NCBI GenBank assembly: GCA_019637435.1
Contig: JAHBVO010000004.1
Location: 124,001-188,000, forward strand
Length of the DNA: 64,000 nucleotides
Direction of reading: 5' to 3'
Source of the DNA: Candidatus Obscuribacterales bacterium
GTDB lineage: Bacteria; Cyanobacteriota; Vampirovibrionia; Obscuribacterales; Obscuribacteraceae
The position numbers and the translations under genes are program-made. Below are positions 10,101 to 19,196 of the stretch, piece after piece. Position 1 is the first letter of the stretch. Each line of letters starts with the position of its first letter. Under the pieces are notes generated by a model, which saw only the letters and a program-made list of their open reading frames with translations, was not told the DNA's origin and ran no database searches.

Positions 10101-10997
10101 TTAGTTCCTCATGCGCACCCGCAAAATTGGACTGAGAACACCAGCAATGAATATTCCAAACGTCATCCAGAAGCTGCCGGTAGTGAACATGCCAAATCCG
10201 TTGTTCTGATGTGCGGCGCGGCGCTGTGCTCGAGCCGTGAAGTTGCCGACGTCGACATCGTCCTGGTTAACATAATGCCAGTCTTCGAGTTGATTTACGG
10301 TGATGGAAACCGGAGCGCCTTTCCTGATATTCACCAGCTCCGCGGGTTTATTTGCGAGCCGCCCGGTGAGCTTGCCGTTCTCAATCGATTCGACGTTAAA
10401 CCACAGATGTTCTACAAGATCACCGTCCTTGAACAGGGTGCGTCCCTTGAAATCATCGCCTTCCTGCGATTTGAATGCTTTCTCGAAATTAGGAAAACTC
10501 ATGCGCGCGGTTTCCTCCGCCGCCGCGACGGAATCGTCGCCTGACTTAGGCATGCTAACGAAATCGTCTTCGTCGTCAAATCCGAAACTTGCCGACTGAC
10601 CAAGCATGACGTCTCGGGCAGGGCTTGCCAGCGCTCCAATGAGTAAGCCACTAACAACGGTGGCAATGATTTTTCCGCCGAGCTTGTGATTTGCGACCTT
10701 GTGCAGCCCGCGACCGACGAGAAAGCCGACGCCGTAGATGAGAAACCAGATGAAGAATCCGCCGAAGAGAAAATTATGAATGGAACCGTAGGCGAAACCG
10801 ACGACACCGGCCGCAAGCAGAGTCTGCAAAAGAATCTTCGGCGAAACTTTTGTCAGGTGGCTGGTAAAGCGTTCTGCGCACCTTTTGCAGCGATTGCCGA
10901 CAGGGCAGACCTCCATGCATTGCGGACAAACTTGGGTCTGACAGTCGATGCAAGTTAATCTGCTGTCAAAACAGCTATGGGGTGCGCCAAATTTCAT
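10101..10997 (-). CDS. Membrane protein with N-terminal Cys-rich zinc finger
   Basis: 298 residues. Eight cysteines in the first 40 residues (C9, C16, C19, C24, C27, C31, C37, C40) form a B-box/zinc-ribbon-like module. Then come hydrophobic helices (about 52-118, including GFFIWFLIYGVGFLVGRGL), a soluble domain of about 140 residues, and a C-terminal membrane segment (FWMTFGIFIAGVLSP). The arrangement resembles the zinc-finger plus membrane proteins annotated as B-box zinc finger proteins in bacteria; function is unknown. It is upstream of and nearly touching the M15 peptidase gene, suggesting an envelope role. Confidence 0.7.
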   Translation of the reverse strand: MKFGAPHSCFDSRLTCIDCQTQVCPQCMEVCPVGNRCKRCAERFTSHLTKVSPKILLQTLLAAGVVGFAYGSIHNFLFGGFFIWFLIYGVGFLVGRGLHKVANHKLGGKIIATVVSGLLIGALASPARDVMLGQSASFGFDDEDDFVSMPKSGDDSVAAAEETARMSFPNFEKAFKSQEGDDFKGRTLFKDGDLVEHLWFNVESIENGKLTGRLANKPAELVNIRKGAPVSITVNQLEDWHYVNQDDVDVGNFTARAQRRAAHQNNGFGMFTTGSFWMTFGIFIAGVLSPILRVRMRN

Positions 10998-11081
10998 TGA
11001 AGCGATTCAACTCCACTGAGGTTGAGTTCATTCTGCCATGTTTCCTACGACACGTATTTTAAACTAAATAGGAGGCGTGCT

Positions 11082-12020
11082 CTAATATTCCTGTTTGACA
11101 ATGTAAACAGGGCGCTGGCGGACTCCGTCGAGTACGAGATAAAGATACTCGCCGATTAGACCAGTGCAGATTAACTGCAAGCCGCCAACAAATAGTAATG
11201 CCACCATCAGTGGTGTCCAGCTCGGCGCCATTGCCGGTAGCACGACTCCATATGCTCCGAATGCGAAGCTCGTGGTGATGACCAGAAGTCCCAGATAAAT
11301 GCCGAGTCTCATCGGAATAATCGAGAATCCCAGAATCCCGGACATCGCCAAGCCCATGAGAGTCTTCAATGTGTAACTCGGCGTACCCGCGAAGCGTGCC
11401 TCGCGTTCATAATCAATTGTTTCCTGGTTGAAGCCTACCCAGGTCGCCAGGCCGCGGACATAGCGCCGGGTTTCTTTCATAGCCTTGAGTTGATTGACGA
11501 CGCGCTTGCTCATTAATCGGAAATCGCCCACATCGATCGGAATATCGATGCTCGAAATCTGGCTCATGATGCGGTAGAACATCGCCGCCCGAAAACGCGT
11601 GAAGGCTGATTCGCCATGACGCGCGGTGCGTCTTGCATGGACAATATCCGCTCCGGCTTTCCACTTCTCTATCAATCGAGGAAACACCTCCGGCGGATCT
11701 TGAAGGTCGCCGTCAATGACGATGAGCGCGTCTCCGTTGGCATGATCGATACCGGCAGTTATGGCTGTTTGATGTCCAAAGTTTCTGCTCAAATCGATAA
11801 TTTTGACGTGCGGATTCTGCTCTTTCTCTTGTCGTAAAATCTCAAGCGTCCGGTCTGTGCTGCCGTCATTCACGAAGATAAGCTCGTAGCGGCAGCCGAG
11901 CGATTCTTCGATCACGCGCGCGACGCGGCGCACGCATTCGCTGGCGCCTTGCTCTTCGTTGAACATCGGGATGACGATGCTCAAGAGATAGTCTTGAGTA
12001 TTTTCAGTTCTGTCGGTCAT
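11082..12020 (-). CDS. GT2 glycosyltransferase, polyprenyl-phosphate sugar transferase type
   Basis: 312 residues in the GtrB/DPM1/ArnC-like layout: an N-terminal GT-A domain (SIVIPMFNEEQ at about 14-24, FVNDGSTDRT, DGDLQDPPE as the metal/nucleotide motif) and two C-terminal membrane helices (about 235-290). Enzymes of this type transfer a sugar from a nucleotide donor to undecaprenyl phosphate on the cytoplasmic face, feeding GT-C transferases such as those downstream. It stands alone on the minus strand. A short dyad ACACTTCAAGTGT (12072-12084) lies 52 bases upstream of the start and could be regulatory. Confidence 0.9.
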   Translation of the reverse strand: MTDRTENTQDYLLSIVIPMFNEEQGASECVRRVARVIEESLGCRYELIFVNDGSTDRTLEILRQEKEQNPHVKIIDLSRNFGHQTAITAGIDHANGDALIVIDGDLQDPPEVFPRLIEKWKAGADIVHARRTARHGESAFTRFRAAMFYRIMSQISSIDIPIDVGDFRLMSKRVVNQLKAMKETRRYVRGLATWVGFNQETIDYEREARFAGTPSYTLKTLMGLAMSGILGFSIIPMRLGIYLGLLVITTSFAFGAYGVVLPAMAPSWTPLMVALLFVGGLQLICTGLIGEYLYLVLDGVRQRPVYIVKQEY

Positions 12021-12128
12021 TGACCAGAGACGCCGTAGGAAGAGAGCGAGCTGAAACGTCCATTACAAGGGACACTTCAAGTGTACTATGTGTCAGATAA
12101 ACCGGGTTGCGCGCTCGGCTGATAATGT

Positions 12129-13595
12129 CTAGGAGTATTCGGTCAAAGTATTCGCAGGCAGGCTCACCCAGAACGTGCTGCCGGCACCTTTCTGGCTTTC
12201 GACACCGATGGTGCCTCCATGAGCTTCGACAATCGATTTGCTGATGGCTAGGCCGAGACCAACTCCGCCTTTATCGCTCCAGTCGCCTTCGCTCACCTGC
12301 TGGAAGCGCTCGAAGATTGCCTTTTGATACTTTGTTGCGATTCCCCGACCGGAATCCTTGACCTTAAGAATGACCGAATCACCGTTGAACTCAGCGGATA
12401 GCACGACGGTAGCGCCTTTGGGCGAATACTTAATAGCGTTTGCCACTATGTTGACGAGAACGCGGACAAGGCGATCTTTGTCCGCGAAGAGTTGCAAATT
12501 CGATTTAATGACTGACAGTTGAACTTTCTGCTGCAGCGCTAAACCGCTCAGCGAGCCGACTGCGGCGTCAAACAAATCTTGCACGTCGAGGAGTTGGCGG
12601 CGCATGACTAGCTTGCCGCTGACCAGCATCTCAGCGTCGAGAAGCTCGTTGATTAACCGGGTGAGGCGCGTTAAATCTGACTCTACGCTGGCGATACGCT
12701 CGCGTGCTTTATCGGGAATGGCTCCGAATGCGCCCGCAGATAGAAGTGTCAGCAGACCTTGAACCGACGTCAACGGGCTGCGCAGGTCGTGGCTGACCAC
12801 GCTGAGAAGGTCGAGAACGGTGCGATTATTGACGCCGCCGCTTCCGTCATCCTCCGACATGAGCGCTTGAACGAGAGCATGTGCGCCCTTGTGATGCGCG
12901 CTGCAAGCCATGTCCACAGAGATGGTTCCATCCGGATACTCTCGGCGACAGCGCCCGGTATTATCGACTTGAACGTGAAACACGCCGTTGTCCGACAAGC
13001 TGATCTCGCCCGGCAAACGAGATGTGATGCCGTCCAGGGTCATGTACCAGGCACCCGAGGTCAAATCTTTGGTGTAAACCACTCGCGTCTTTTCTTTGTC
13101 CTCATCACCTAAAACAGTCTCGACTTTGGTGAGTTGATTGCTGTGATGAGTGAAGTATCTGCGTTTCGCGCCGCGTGGATAGCGAATCGAGAGTACGGGA
13201 GCATCTTCTTCGATACCGCGAATTAAACAGGGGATTGAGTTGAGGACCCAGTCTCCAACGATATGGACGTTGTCATCGACGTTGGGATCTTGGCCCGATG
13301 CTGCAGAAGTTCCAGGGCTGTCGAAGGTTGGAAAACCGACCAACTCGGTTTCTCCCGATGGAGCAAACGATTGCGGCTGTTCAGGTTCAAAGGTCAAAAA
13401 AGTGTCATCGATCCTAGCGGGCAGGATAGTCTCATCAACCTGCTTCTGCCGGGCTACTCGAGAAAGTTTTATTGCGGATTTTGAATGCACCGGCAAGATT
13501 TTCGCGCTTTTCCGTGCGGCCTGCGAGTCGCCAACGAGCGAACCGGTCGCGCCGGCTTTGTTCGCGTCGATATTGTTAGTGATTAACGACCCCAT
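12129..13595 (-). CDS. Soluble orphan sensor histidine kinase
   Basis: 488 residues, no membrane segment. The phosphoacceptor is H269 in SHDLRSPLTS, followed by a dimerisation helix pair, the N box (NIVANAIKYS) and G boxes (DSGRGIA, GVGLGLAISKSIVEAHGG) of a complete HATPase. The first 250 residues hold a region around 145-245 with Tyr/Trp/Gly-rich strands (YPRGAKRRYF, YPDGTISVD) that I do not recognise and that may be the sensory part. No response regulator is adjacent. The kinase core closely resembles that of the kinase at 59440-61224. Only a weak SD precedes the ATG. Confidence 0.9.
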   Translation of the reverse strand: MGSLITNNIDANKAGATGSLVGDSQAARKSAKILPVHSKSAIKLSRVARQKQVDETILPARIDDTFLTFEPEQPQSFAPSGETELVGFPTFDSPGTSAASGQDPNVDDNVHIVGDWVLNSIPCLIRGIEEDAPVLSIRYPRGAKRRYFTHHSNQLTKVETVLGDEDKEKTRVVYTKDLTSGAWYMTLDGITSRLPGEISLSDNGVFHVQVDNTGRCRREYPDGTISVDMACSAHHKGAHALVQALMSEDDGSGGVNNRTVLDLLSVVSHDLRSPLTSVQGLLTLLSAGAFGAIPDKARERIASVESDLTRLTRLINELLDAEMLVSGKLVMRRQLLDVQDLFDAAVGSLSGLALQQKVQLSVIKSNLQLFADKDRLVRVLVNIVANAIKYSPKGATVVLSAEFNGDSVILKVKDSGRGIATKYQKAIFERFQQVSEGDWSDKGGVGLGLAISKSIVEAHGGTIGVESQKGAGSTFWVSLPANTLTEYS

Positions 13596-13797
13596 CTGTT
13601 TTCTCTAGAAGGCGCTGTCAGCGCAAGGTTGGACATCGAATAAAAACGGCGTAGTAAGTTACTTGTGGGGTTGTCAAATACTCTAGGTTCATTTTGTGAA
13701 CTTTTGGTACCCGAGCGGCGCCCCCGATTAACCTGAAGCCGGAAAGGCTGAGGCATTCGAGCAGTCGAGGATGAGTGCAGCGAGGCGAAGCGATTCG

Positions 13798-15006
13798 CTA
13801 AACAGCGCTGTCGAGTTGCATCTTGGTCTCGGCTATCCAGTTTAACTCTCTCAGCGCGACGTCTGTTGCAATTCGGCGAGAGCGGCAATGGTTTAAAACC
13901 ACGATCGCCTGCTCCAGCGCCAGAAAACCAGAGCGCATTAAGAACTGGCAACGAAAGGCATTATGTAACGTAAACTCGTCGATGAGCTCGGCTTGCAGGA
14001 GCTTTTGACCGAGTTCTGCAAGTGGTGGAGGCGTCTGAGGGAATATTGCGTGGCGAACGTCCTTGTTGATCACTCCGGCGGCTGTGAGGAGCTGCCAGAC
14101 TCCCCTCGTGTCGTCTTCAGTGCCGGTCGAGATTGCCAGTTCAGTCAATGCGGCTGTCGGTGAAAAACCTTTCTGGGCGACTTTGTTCAACACCTGAGCC
14201 GCCTGGTCCTCGGTGAGCGTGTTATTCACTACCATCTGTTGCAGCTCCAGAGCCATCTCAAGCGAGGCGCGTGCGACCAGATTCTTCTGAATCATCGCCT
14301 GACCGACCGGAATCTCCTGTTCCAGGGCGGTTTCCAGAGCGCTGAGTACGTTGCCTTCGTCAATCAAACCAGCTTTGATGCAAAGTTCTCCGATCAGTGT
14401 GTGTGCGCGAATGGGATGGCGATAATAGCCGAGTTCGCGCAACGAGCCTTCGAGATCGAGTCGGCGACGGCGCATGGTTTGCAGGGCCTTGATTGCCTGT
14501 TCGCGTGAAACCTTGTTGTCGCGCACAAGTACTTGCGCGGTCAGGCAGGCGGAGAGCGATTCTTTTGAAATAGTTCCGTAAAGAAGAAGAATTCGACCGA
14601 GCGGTAATCCAGCGTCCAGGCTGTCTGCCAGGAACTTTTCCAGCTCTTCCGGCAGCAAAAAACCGCCCTCTATAAGCAATTCACCGAGCTTCACCGTCGG
14701 CTTGCGCGGCTCAACCGAGCGCCCAGTGCGCTGCATGGCTTCCTCAAGTGGAATGTCTTCCTTGTGAACCATGGTCAGCAAAGATATTGCGGCGTCCAGC
14801 TCGAGGTGGTTCTCGCGCAAAAGCGACTGTATCTGCACGGACCCATGCAGGACGTTTTCCGACACGGTCCCGCACATCACCAGCATTCTGCCGATGGGCG
14901 TGCCCGTTTGCTTTGCCAGTTCGATTGATTCAAGCAACTGCTGCGATGTCAGGATGCCTGACCGGATAAGCAGTTCACCAAGTTTTACGGCGTTTCCGGG
15001 ACTCAT
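13798..15006 (-). CDS. Stand-alone protein of four MshEN-like (T2SS ATPase N-terminal) repeats
   Basis: From ATG 15006 (GGGAG 7 bases upstream) the protein has 402 residues built of four modules of about 98-125 residues starting near 8, 106, 205 and 332. Each begins LGELLI..G.L...L, continues with a helical pair and GxxIG/LGRMLV, as in the MshEN/GspE N-terminal domain that in some ATPases binds c-di-GMP. No ATPase, kinase or membrane segment is present. The gene lies 200 bases upstream of the orphan histidine kinase on the same strand. A c-di-GMP-sensing adaptor for pili or secretion is inference; the Tad ATPase in this window (53394-55031) lacks these modules. Confidence 0.7.
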   Translation of the reverse strand: MSPGNAVKLGELLIRSGILTSQQLLESIELAKQTGTPIGRMLVMCGTVSENVLHGSVQIQSLLRENHLELDAAISLLTMVHKEDIPLEEAMQRTGRSVEPRKPTVKLGELLIEGGFLLPEELEKFLADSLDAGLPLGRILLLYGTISKESLSACLTAQVLVRDNKVSREQAIKALQTMRRRRLDLEGSLRELGYYRHPIRAHTLIGELCIKAGLIDEGNVLSALETALEQEIPVGQAMIQKNLVARASLEMALELQQMVVNNTLTEDQAAQVLNKVAQKGFSPTAALTELAISTGTEDDTRGVWQLLTAAGVINKDVRHAIFPQTPPPLAELGQKLLQAELIDEFTLHNAFRCQFLMRSGFLALEQAIVVLNHCRSRRIATDVALRELNWIAETKMQLDSAV

Positions 15007-15164
15007 CAAAAGCTCCCTACGGACACTGACAGCGCGACTGAGGTTATTGTGAAGCAATTATCAAAAGAAAGTTCCAGGGATGATATTCACCATCATGGTC
15101 TTTGCAAATCAAGAAGTGTAGTATTAGTGGCATTACTCGTTCACAATTCGGAACCCTGAGGCTC

Positions 15165-16739
15165 ATGTCGGAGAAAAAAGCAATCATCGTTGGCGCCGGT
15201 CCTGCCGGACTCACGGCGGCGTACGAGCTGTTGGAGCGCACGGATATTCATCCGGTCGTCCTCGAGAAAAGTGACGTAATCGGCGGAATCTCGCGCACCA
15301 TGGAGTACAAGGGCAACCGCTTCGATATCGGTCCTCACCGATTTTTCTCGAAGTCCGATCGTGTCATGGATTGGTGGGCGAACATGATCCCGATCGAGAC
15401 GCTGCCGGACGGGTTTCACGAAATTACATATCAGAACAAGAAACGCACCATATCAGGCGGTGCCGCGCCGGCTGGATCGACTGATAACATCATGATACTG
15501 CTGAAGCGCAAAACGCGAATTTACTACCTGCGCAAATTTTTTGATTATCCGATCAGTTTGAAGGTGCAAACATTCTCGAATCTTGGACCGGTGAAAACAG
15601 TCAAAATCGGTTTGAGTTATCTGAAAGCCGCTGCCTTTCCGATTAAGCCTGAGGAAAACCTGGAGCAGTTCATCACCAACCGATTCGGGAAAGAGCTTTA
15701 TCGCACGTTTTTCAAAGACTACACTGAGAAAGTCTGGGGCATCGAGTGTCATAAGATCAGTGCGGCATGGGGCGCTCAGCGCATCAAAGGTCTGAACATC
15801 TTCAAAGTGCTGGGACACGCCGTCAAAAAAGTATTCGCCGGCACCGGCGACCTTCGCCAGAAGGGAACGGAAACGTCGCTTGTCGAACAGTTCCTTTACC
15901 CGAAAAACGGCACTGGAAGCATGTGGGCCGAAACCGCCCGCAAGGTCCAGGAAAAAGGCGGCGACATCGCCATGAATCAAGAAGTCGAAAAGATCAAAGT
16001 CGAGAACAAGCGAGTGGTATCGGTGACGGTGCGCGATACTAAGACCGGCGAGACCAAAGAGATGACCGGTGAGTATTTCTTTTCGACGATGCCGATCAAA
16101 GAGCTGGTGGCTAAACTTGACTGCGATGTTCCGCAGCACATCCGAGAAATTGCAGCGGGGCTGGTTTACCGAGACTTTATCGAAGTCTGCCTTCTCGTGA
16201 AGAAAATGAAAGTCAAAGACGTCGAGGCCGGCGGCAGAAGTTTGATCCTGGATAACTGGATTTACGTTCAAGAAAGCGACGTGCTGGTCGGTCGCATGCA
16301 GATTTACAACAACTGGGGACCGTCGATGGTCGCTGATCCAGAGAACGTGTGGTTGGGTCTCGAGTATTTCTGTAATGATACGGACCCGATCTGGACCTGG
16401 CAAGATGACAAACTGGTCGAGCTTGGCGGAGACGAGCTGCAAAAGATTGGTATTATCGACAAAGCTGATGTAATAGACGGAACAGTCGTTCGCATGCCGA
16501 AAACCTATCCTGGTTATTTTGGCACGTACGATCGTTTCGAAGAACTTCGCGAGTGGATCGATACCATCGAGAACCTCTTCCTGGTCGGCCGAAACGGCAT
16601 GCACAAATACAACAACCAGGACCACTCCATGCTGGCATCGATGACCGCGGTGGATAATATCGTCGCCGGCGTGACATCGAAAGATAACGTCTGGGCTACG
16701 AACACCGAGCAAGAATACCACGAGGAGAAAACCAACTGA
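15165..16739 (+). CDS. FAD-dependent oxidoreductase, UDP-galactopyranose mutase/amine-oxidase-like
   Basis: From ATG 15165 (524 residues) the protein opens with a dinucleotide-binding fold, KAIIVGAGPAGLTAAYEL, then DIGPHRFFSKSD, as in UDP-galactopyranose mutase and related NAD(P)-binding flavoproteins. A C-terminal FAD-contact region is around DTIENLFLVGRNG. Proteins of this kind sit in polysaccharide loci and rearrange or oxidise sugar or lipid intermediates; the exact substrate cannot be read from sequence. An in-frame start at 15102 exists, but the ATG with TGAGG upstream begins right at the conserved fold. The stop overlaps the presumed CTG start of the next gene (CTGA). Confidence 0.8.
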   Translation: MSEKKAIIVGAGPAGLTAAYELLERTDIHPVVLEKSDVIGGISRTMEYKGNRFDIGPHRFFSKSDRVMDWWANMIPIETLPDGFHEITYQNKKRTISGGAAPAGSTDNIMILLKRKTRIYYLRKFFDYPISLKVQTFSNLGPVKTVKIGLSYLKAAAFPIKPEENLEQFITNRFGKELYRTFFKDYTEKVWGIECHKISAAWGAQRIKGLNIFKVLGHAVKKVFAGTGDLRQKGTETSLVEQFLYPKNGTGSMWAETARKVQEKGGDIAMNQEVEKIKVENKRVVSVTVRDTKTGETKEMTGEYFFSTMPIKELVAKLDCDVPQHIREIAAGLVYRDFIEVCLLVKKMKVKDVEAGGRSLILDNWIYVQESDVLVGRMQIYNNWGPSMVADPENVWLGLEYFCNDTDPIWTWQDDKLVELGGDELQKIGIIDKADVIDGTVVRMPKTYPGYFGTYDRFEELREWIDTIENLFLVGRNGMHKYNNQDHSMLASMTAVDNIVAGVTSKDNVWATNTEQEYHEEKTN

Positions 16740-18370
16740 CCTACGCACGGAAGCTAGTCTGGGCGCTCACGATCTTGACCGCCGTAGGGCTTCTGGGGGT
16801 CTATTTAATCAGTTGGTTCATTGCGCTCTTATCGCCGCTGGCGCTCGAGTATGAAGGACCGGCTCTCTGGGCTGCGATGGAGCTGGCGAAGGGCCATAAC
16901 ATTTACGACCCGCTGCGTCTGGTGCAGGCACCGTGGGCGGTGACAATTTACACTCCGCTCTATTTCGTCATTGGCGCGCCGTTTCAAATGTACGGGTATA
17001 ACTTTGCAGGTCTTCGGCTCATCAGCATGCTGTCTGACGTCGCGGCCCTCTTCTTCTTCTATAAACTGCTCGGACTCTACACTCGGGATCGCTTGCGAAT
17101 CTCGATTGGTCTGCTCTTGTTTGCCAGTTACGTTTCGATCTGGTCTGGTTCGCTCAAGGCTCGCGTGGATATGCTTGCCCTGGCATTGTCTATTGCGGCG
17201 ATGTACTTTGTAGTGCGCGCAGTAGAAAAGGGAATGGCTACTGGTCGGGCGCAAGAGAAGGATCCCAATTTTAATTTAAACGCCACCAGCTCAAGCGTTG
17301 ATTTGCAGGCCTTTGACCCGACAAATCCGGATGCACTCAATTACCAGTTTGATTCCGCCGAGGAGAACTTCGAAGATAGAGTTTCTAAAAAACAGACGGC
17401 GAATATTGATGCCGTGCCCACAATCGTGGTTAAACTTTTGCCGGGCATCGTCATAAGCGTTGCTGGGATTTGTGCGAAGCTTTCTTCGATTGTGATACTG
17501 CCGGCGGTGTGCGTTTACCTGCTGTTTAAGAAGCGATATTCGGAGTTGGTGATTTATGGACTGTCGACGCTCGCGCTTGGCGGAGCGGTTTTCTTAATCG
17601 TGAATTCGGTCACTGGTGGCGGTTTCCTGCAGCATATAACATTTGCATTTAACGTTCCCTTTTCTTCAGCCGAGTTGAACAAACATCTGCACCTGCTGGG
17701 AGTCGATTGGCCGAAAGTGGTCATGGTCCCGACGCTTGCATTGCTGTGGTGGATGAACGGTAAGGGCCGAGGACGGCTGGTGCTGCCGTTTTCCCTGGCT
17801 GTGATCAGTGGAGCACTGACCGTTTATACAATTGGAACAGTGCATGCAAACTTAAATCACGGCATGCTCTTCTATTGCTCGCTTAGTTGGCTGACTGTTG
17901 TTTTCATCGAGGCGTATCCGCTGTCGCTGGGAACTACGATGATCCTGGCAAGCGCGCTTTGTACCTACATCCTGGGCACTCAGGTGCCCATAATGTACAA
18001 TCTTTCGAACCGCATGGGTAAATCGGTCGAGGATTTGAAACAGCTAAAGGTTGCTGAGCAAACGATATTTGTTGAAGACCCGACGATTGCCATCGTATGT
18101 GGTGCCAAGCCGTTGTTCGTCGACGTTGCCACATTTTTGCAGGTCTGGGACAGGGACAAGCGTTCACTGTCAGACCTGGAGAAAGACCTTGCGCAGAAGA
18201 AGTATCCGGTTGTGATTATCAACTTGAATGACAGCTTAAACAACAAGCCTCCTTTTTACTGGTCGGACTCGATGCTGGATTCAATAAACAAAGGCTACAA
18301 GAAAGTTGACTACGTAACCGGCAATGGAGATTTGCAACAACTGTATGCGCCCGACGACTCTAAGCGTTAA
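16736..18370 (+). CDS. GT-C type membrane glycosyltransferase, probable CTG start
   Basis: Polytopic protein of about 544 residues with many membrane segments and an Asp/Glu-containing first loop (LEYEGPALWAAME), as in GT39/ArnT-like transferases that use polyprenyl-linked sugars on the outer face. The only conventional start near the beginning is TTG 16775, which has no SD and truncates the first helix. A CTG at 16736 overlaps the upstream TGA (CTGA), has GAGGAG eight to ten bases before it, and adds TYARKLVWALTI, giving a normal positively charged lead into the first helix. The middle (about 165-215) is a polar cytoplasmic insertion, and the C-terminal 100 residues are soluble. Confidence 0.72.
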   Translation: MTYARKLVWALTILTAVGLLGVYLISWFIALLSPLALEYEGPALWAAMELAKGHNIYDPLRLVQAPWAVTIYTPLYFVIGAPFQMYGYNFAGLRLISMLSDVAALFFFYKLLGLYTRDRLRISIGLLLFASYVSIWSGSLKARVDMLALALSIAAMYFVVRAVEKGMATGRAQEKDPNFNLNATSSSVDLQAFDPTNPDALNYQFDSAEENFEDRVSKKQTANIDAVPTIVVKLLPGIVISVAGICAKLSSIVILPAVCVYLLFKKRYSELVIYGLSTLALGGAVFLIVNSVTGGGFLQHITFAFNVPFSSAELNKHLHLLGVDWPKVVMVPTLALLWWMNGKGRGRLVLPFSLAVISGALTVYTIGTVHANLNHGMLFYCSLSWLTVVFIEAYPLSLGTTMILASALCTYILGTQVPIMYNLSNRMGKSVEDLKQLKVAEQTIFVEDPTIAIVCGAKPLFVDVATFLQVWDRDKRSLSDLEKDLAQKKYPVVIINLNDSLNNKPPFYWSDSMLDSINKGYKKVDYVTGNGDLQQLYAPDDSKR

Positions 18371-18412
18371 GATAAACGGACTTCGTTGGGCGTCGAACAG
18401 TTGGAGCTGTTT

Positions 18413-19105
18413 GTGAAAGATACGAGATACAAAAGTCCTTCACGTCTCGCCTTAGCGGTCGTGGTAGCGTTTGCGCTGATGATCTTCAGTTCGTTGGCTC
18501 GGGCGGGCGTTAATGTGACCGGTTTGAATTTCGTCGATCAAATAACTTCGCAGAAAAATGTCACGAAGGCAGAGGGCGATTCGGTTGACTCGATGGAGCG
18601 GAGCGTCGTTTTCGTAAACGTTGTCGTGCAAGCAGTTTTGGCCGCGTTGTTTATCGTCTGGATGCGGCGGTGTCATTTGAATCTGTGGGACTTGAACGCG
18701 CGTGGCGTGAAGAATCCAACGGTGGCTTGCATCTTTTCCTGGTTCATTCCACTGGTTTCTCTGGTGTGGCCTTACTTCATCATGGCTGAGATTTGGAAAG
18801 CGAGTAATCCCGAGGCGCTCGACGAGGAGCAATGGAAGCTGTCAAAAGTTCCGCCCGTTCTATGGCTATGGTGGCTGTGCTTCGTGCTTTACGTCTTCGG
18901 TGGAGTTTTCAGCAACGTGCTCGCCAAAGCTGTTGCCAAAACAAATCCGGCTGATCTGCAAATTTTGTCGAGCTTCTATTTCGTAAGCTTTATCGATCAA
19001 CTGGTGTCCGCCGCCGCCGCCGGCTTAGGAATCATCGTCGTCCAGCGCCTGACGAAACGCCAGGAAAGCAAACAGGCGTTATTAGTTCGTGCACATGCCG
19101 ATTAG
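18413..19105 (+). CDS. DUF4328-type membrane protein
   Basis: About 230 residues from GTG 18413, chosen because GGAG lies 6 bases upstream; the frame is open to a TTG at 18386. Four or five membrane segments carry the DUF4328 pattern: WMRRCHLNLWDLNARGVKNP, then WFIPLVSLVWPYFIMAEIWKASNP. The function of this family is unknown. It is 40 bases downstream of the GT-C gene and probably co-transcribed. Confidence 0.75.
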   Translation: MKDTRYKSPSRLALAVVVAFALMIFSSLARAGVNVTGLNFVDQITSQKNVTKAEGDSVDSMERSVVFVNVVVQAVLAALFIVWMRRCHLNLWDLNARGVKNPTVACIFSWFIPLVSLVWPYFIMAEIWKASNPEALDEEQWKLSKVPPVLWLWWLCFVLYVFGGVFSNVLAKAVAKTNPADLQILSSFYFVSFIDQLVSAAAAGLGIIVVQRLTKRQESKQALLVRAHAD

Positions 19106-19196
19106 CTGATAAGTGGAAACGCGAATAGTTGAAACATTGGTCGCTGTTTAGCGTCCGTTTTGCGGTAGACTTTGGCGAGGCTTGAGGGTGAAATTT

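Noticed and set aside
15453..16748. 431-codon open frame antisense to the flavoprotein gene
   Set aside because: Mirror of a strongly coding frame; its translation is rich in His, Arg and Val without motifs, and the opposite strand has a full, recognisable FAD enzyme.
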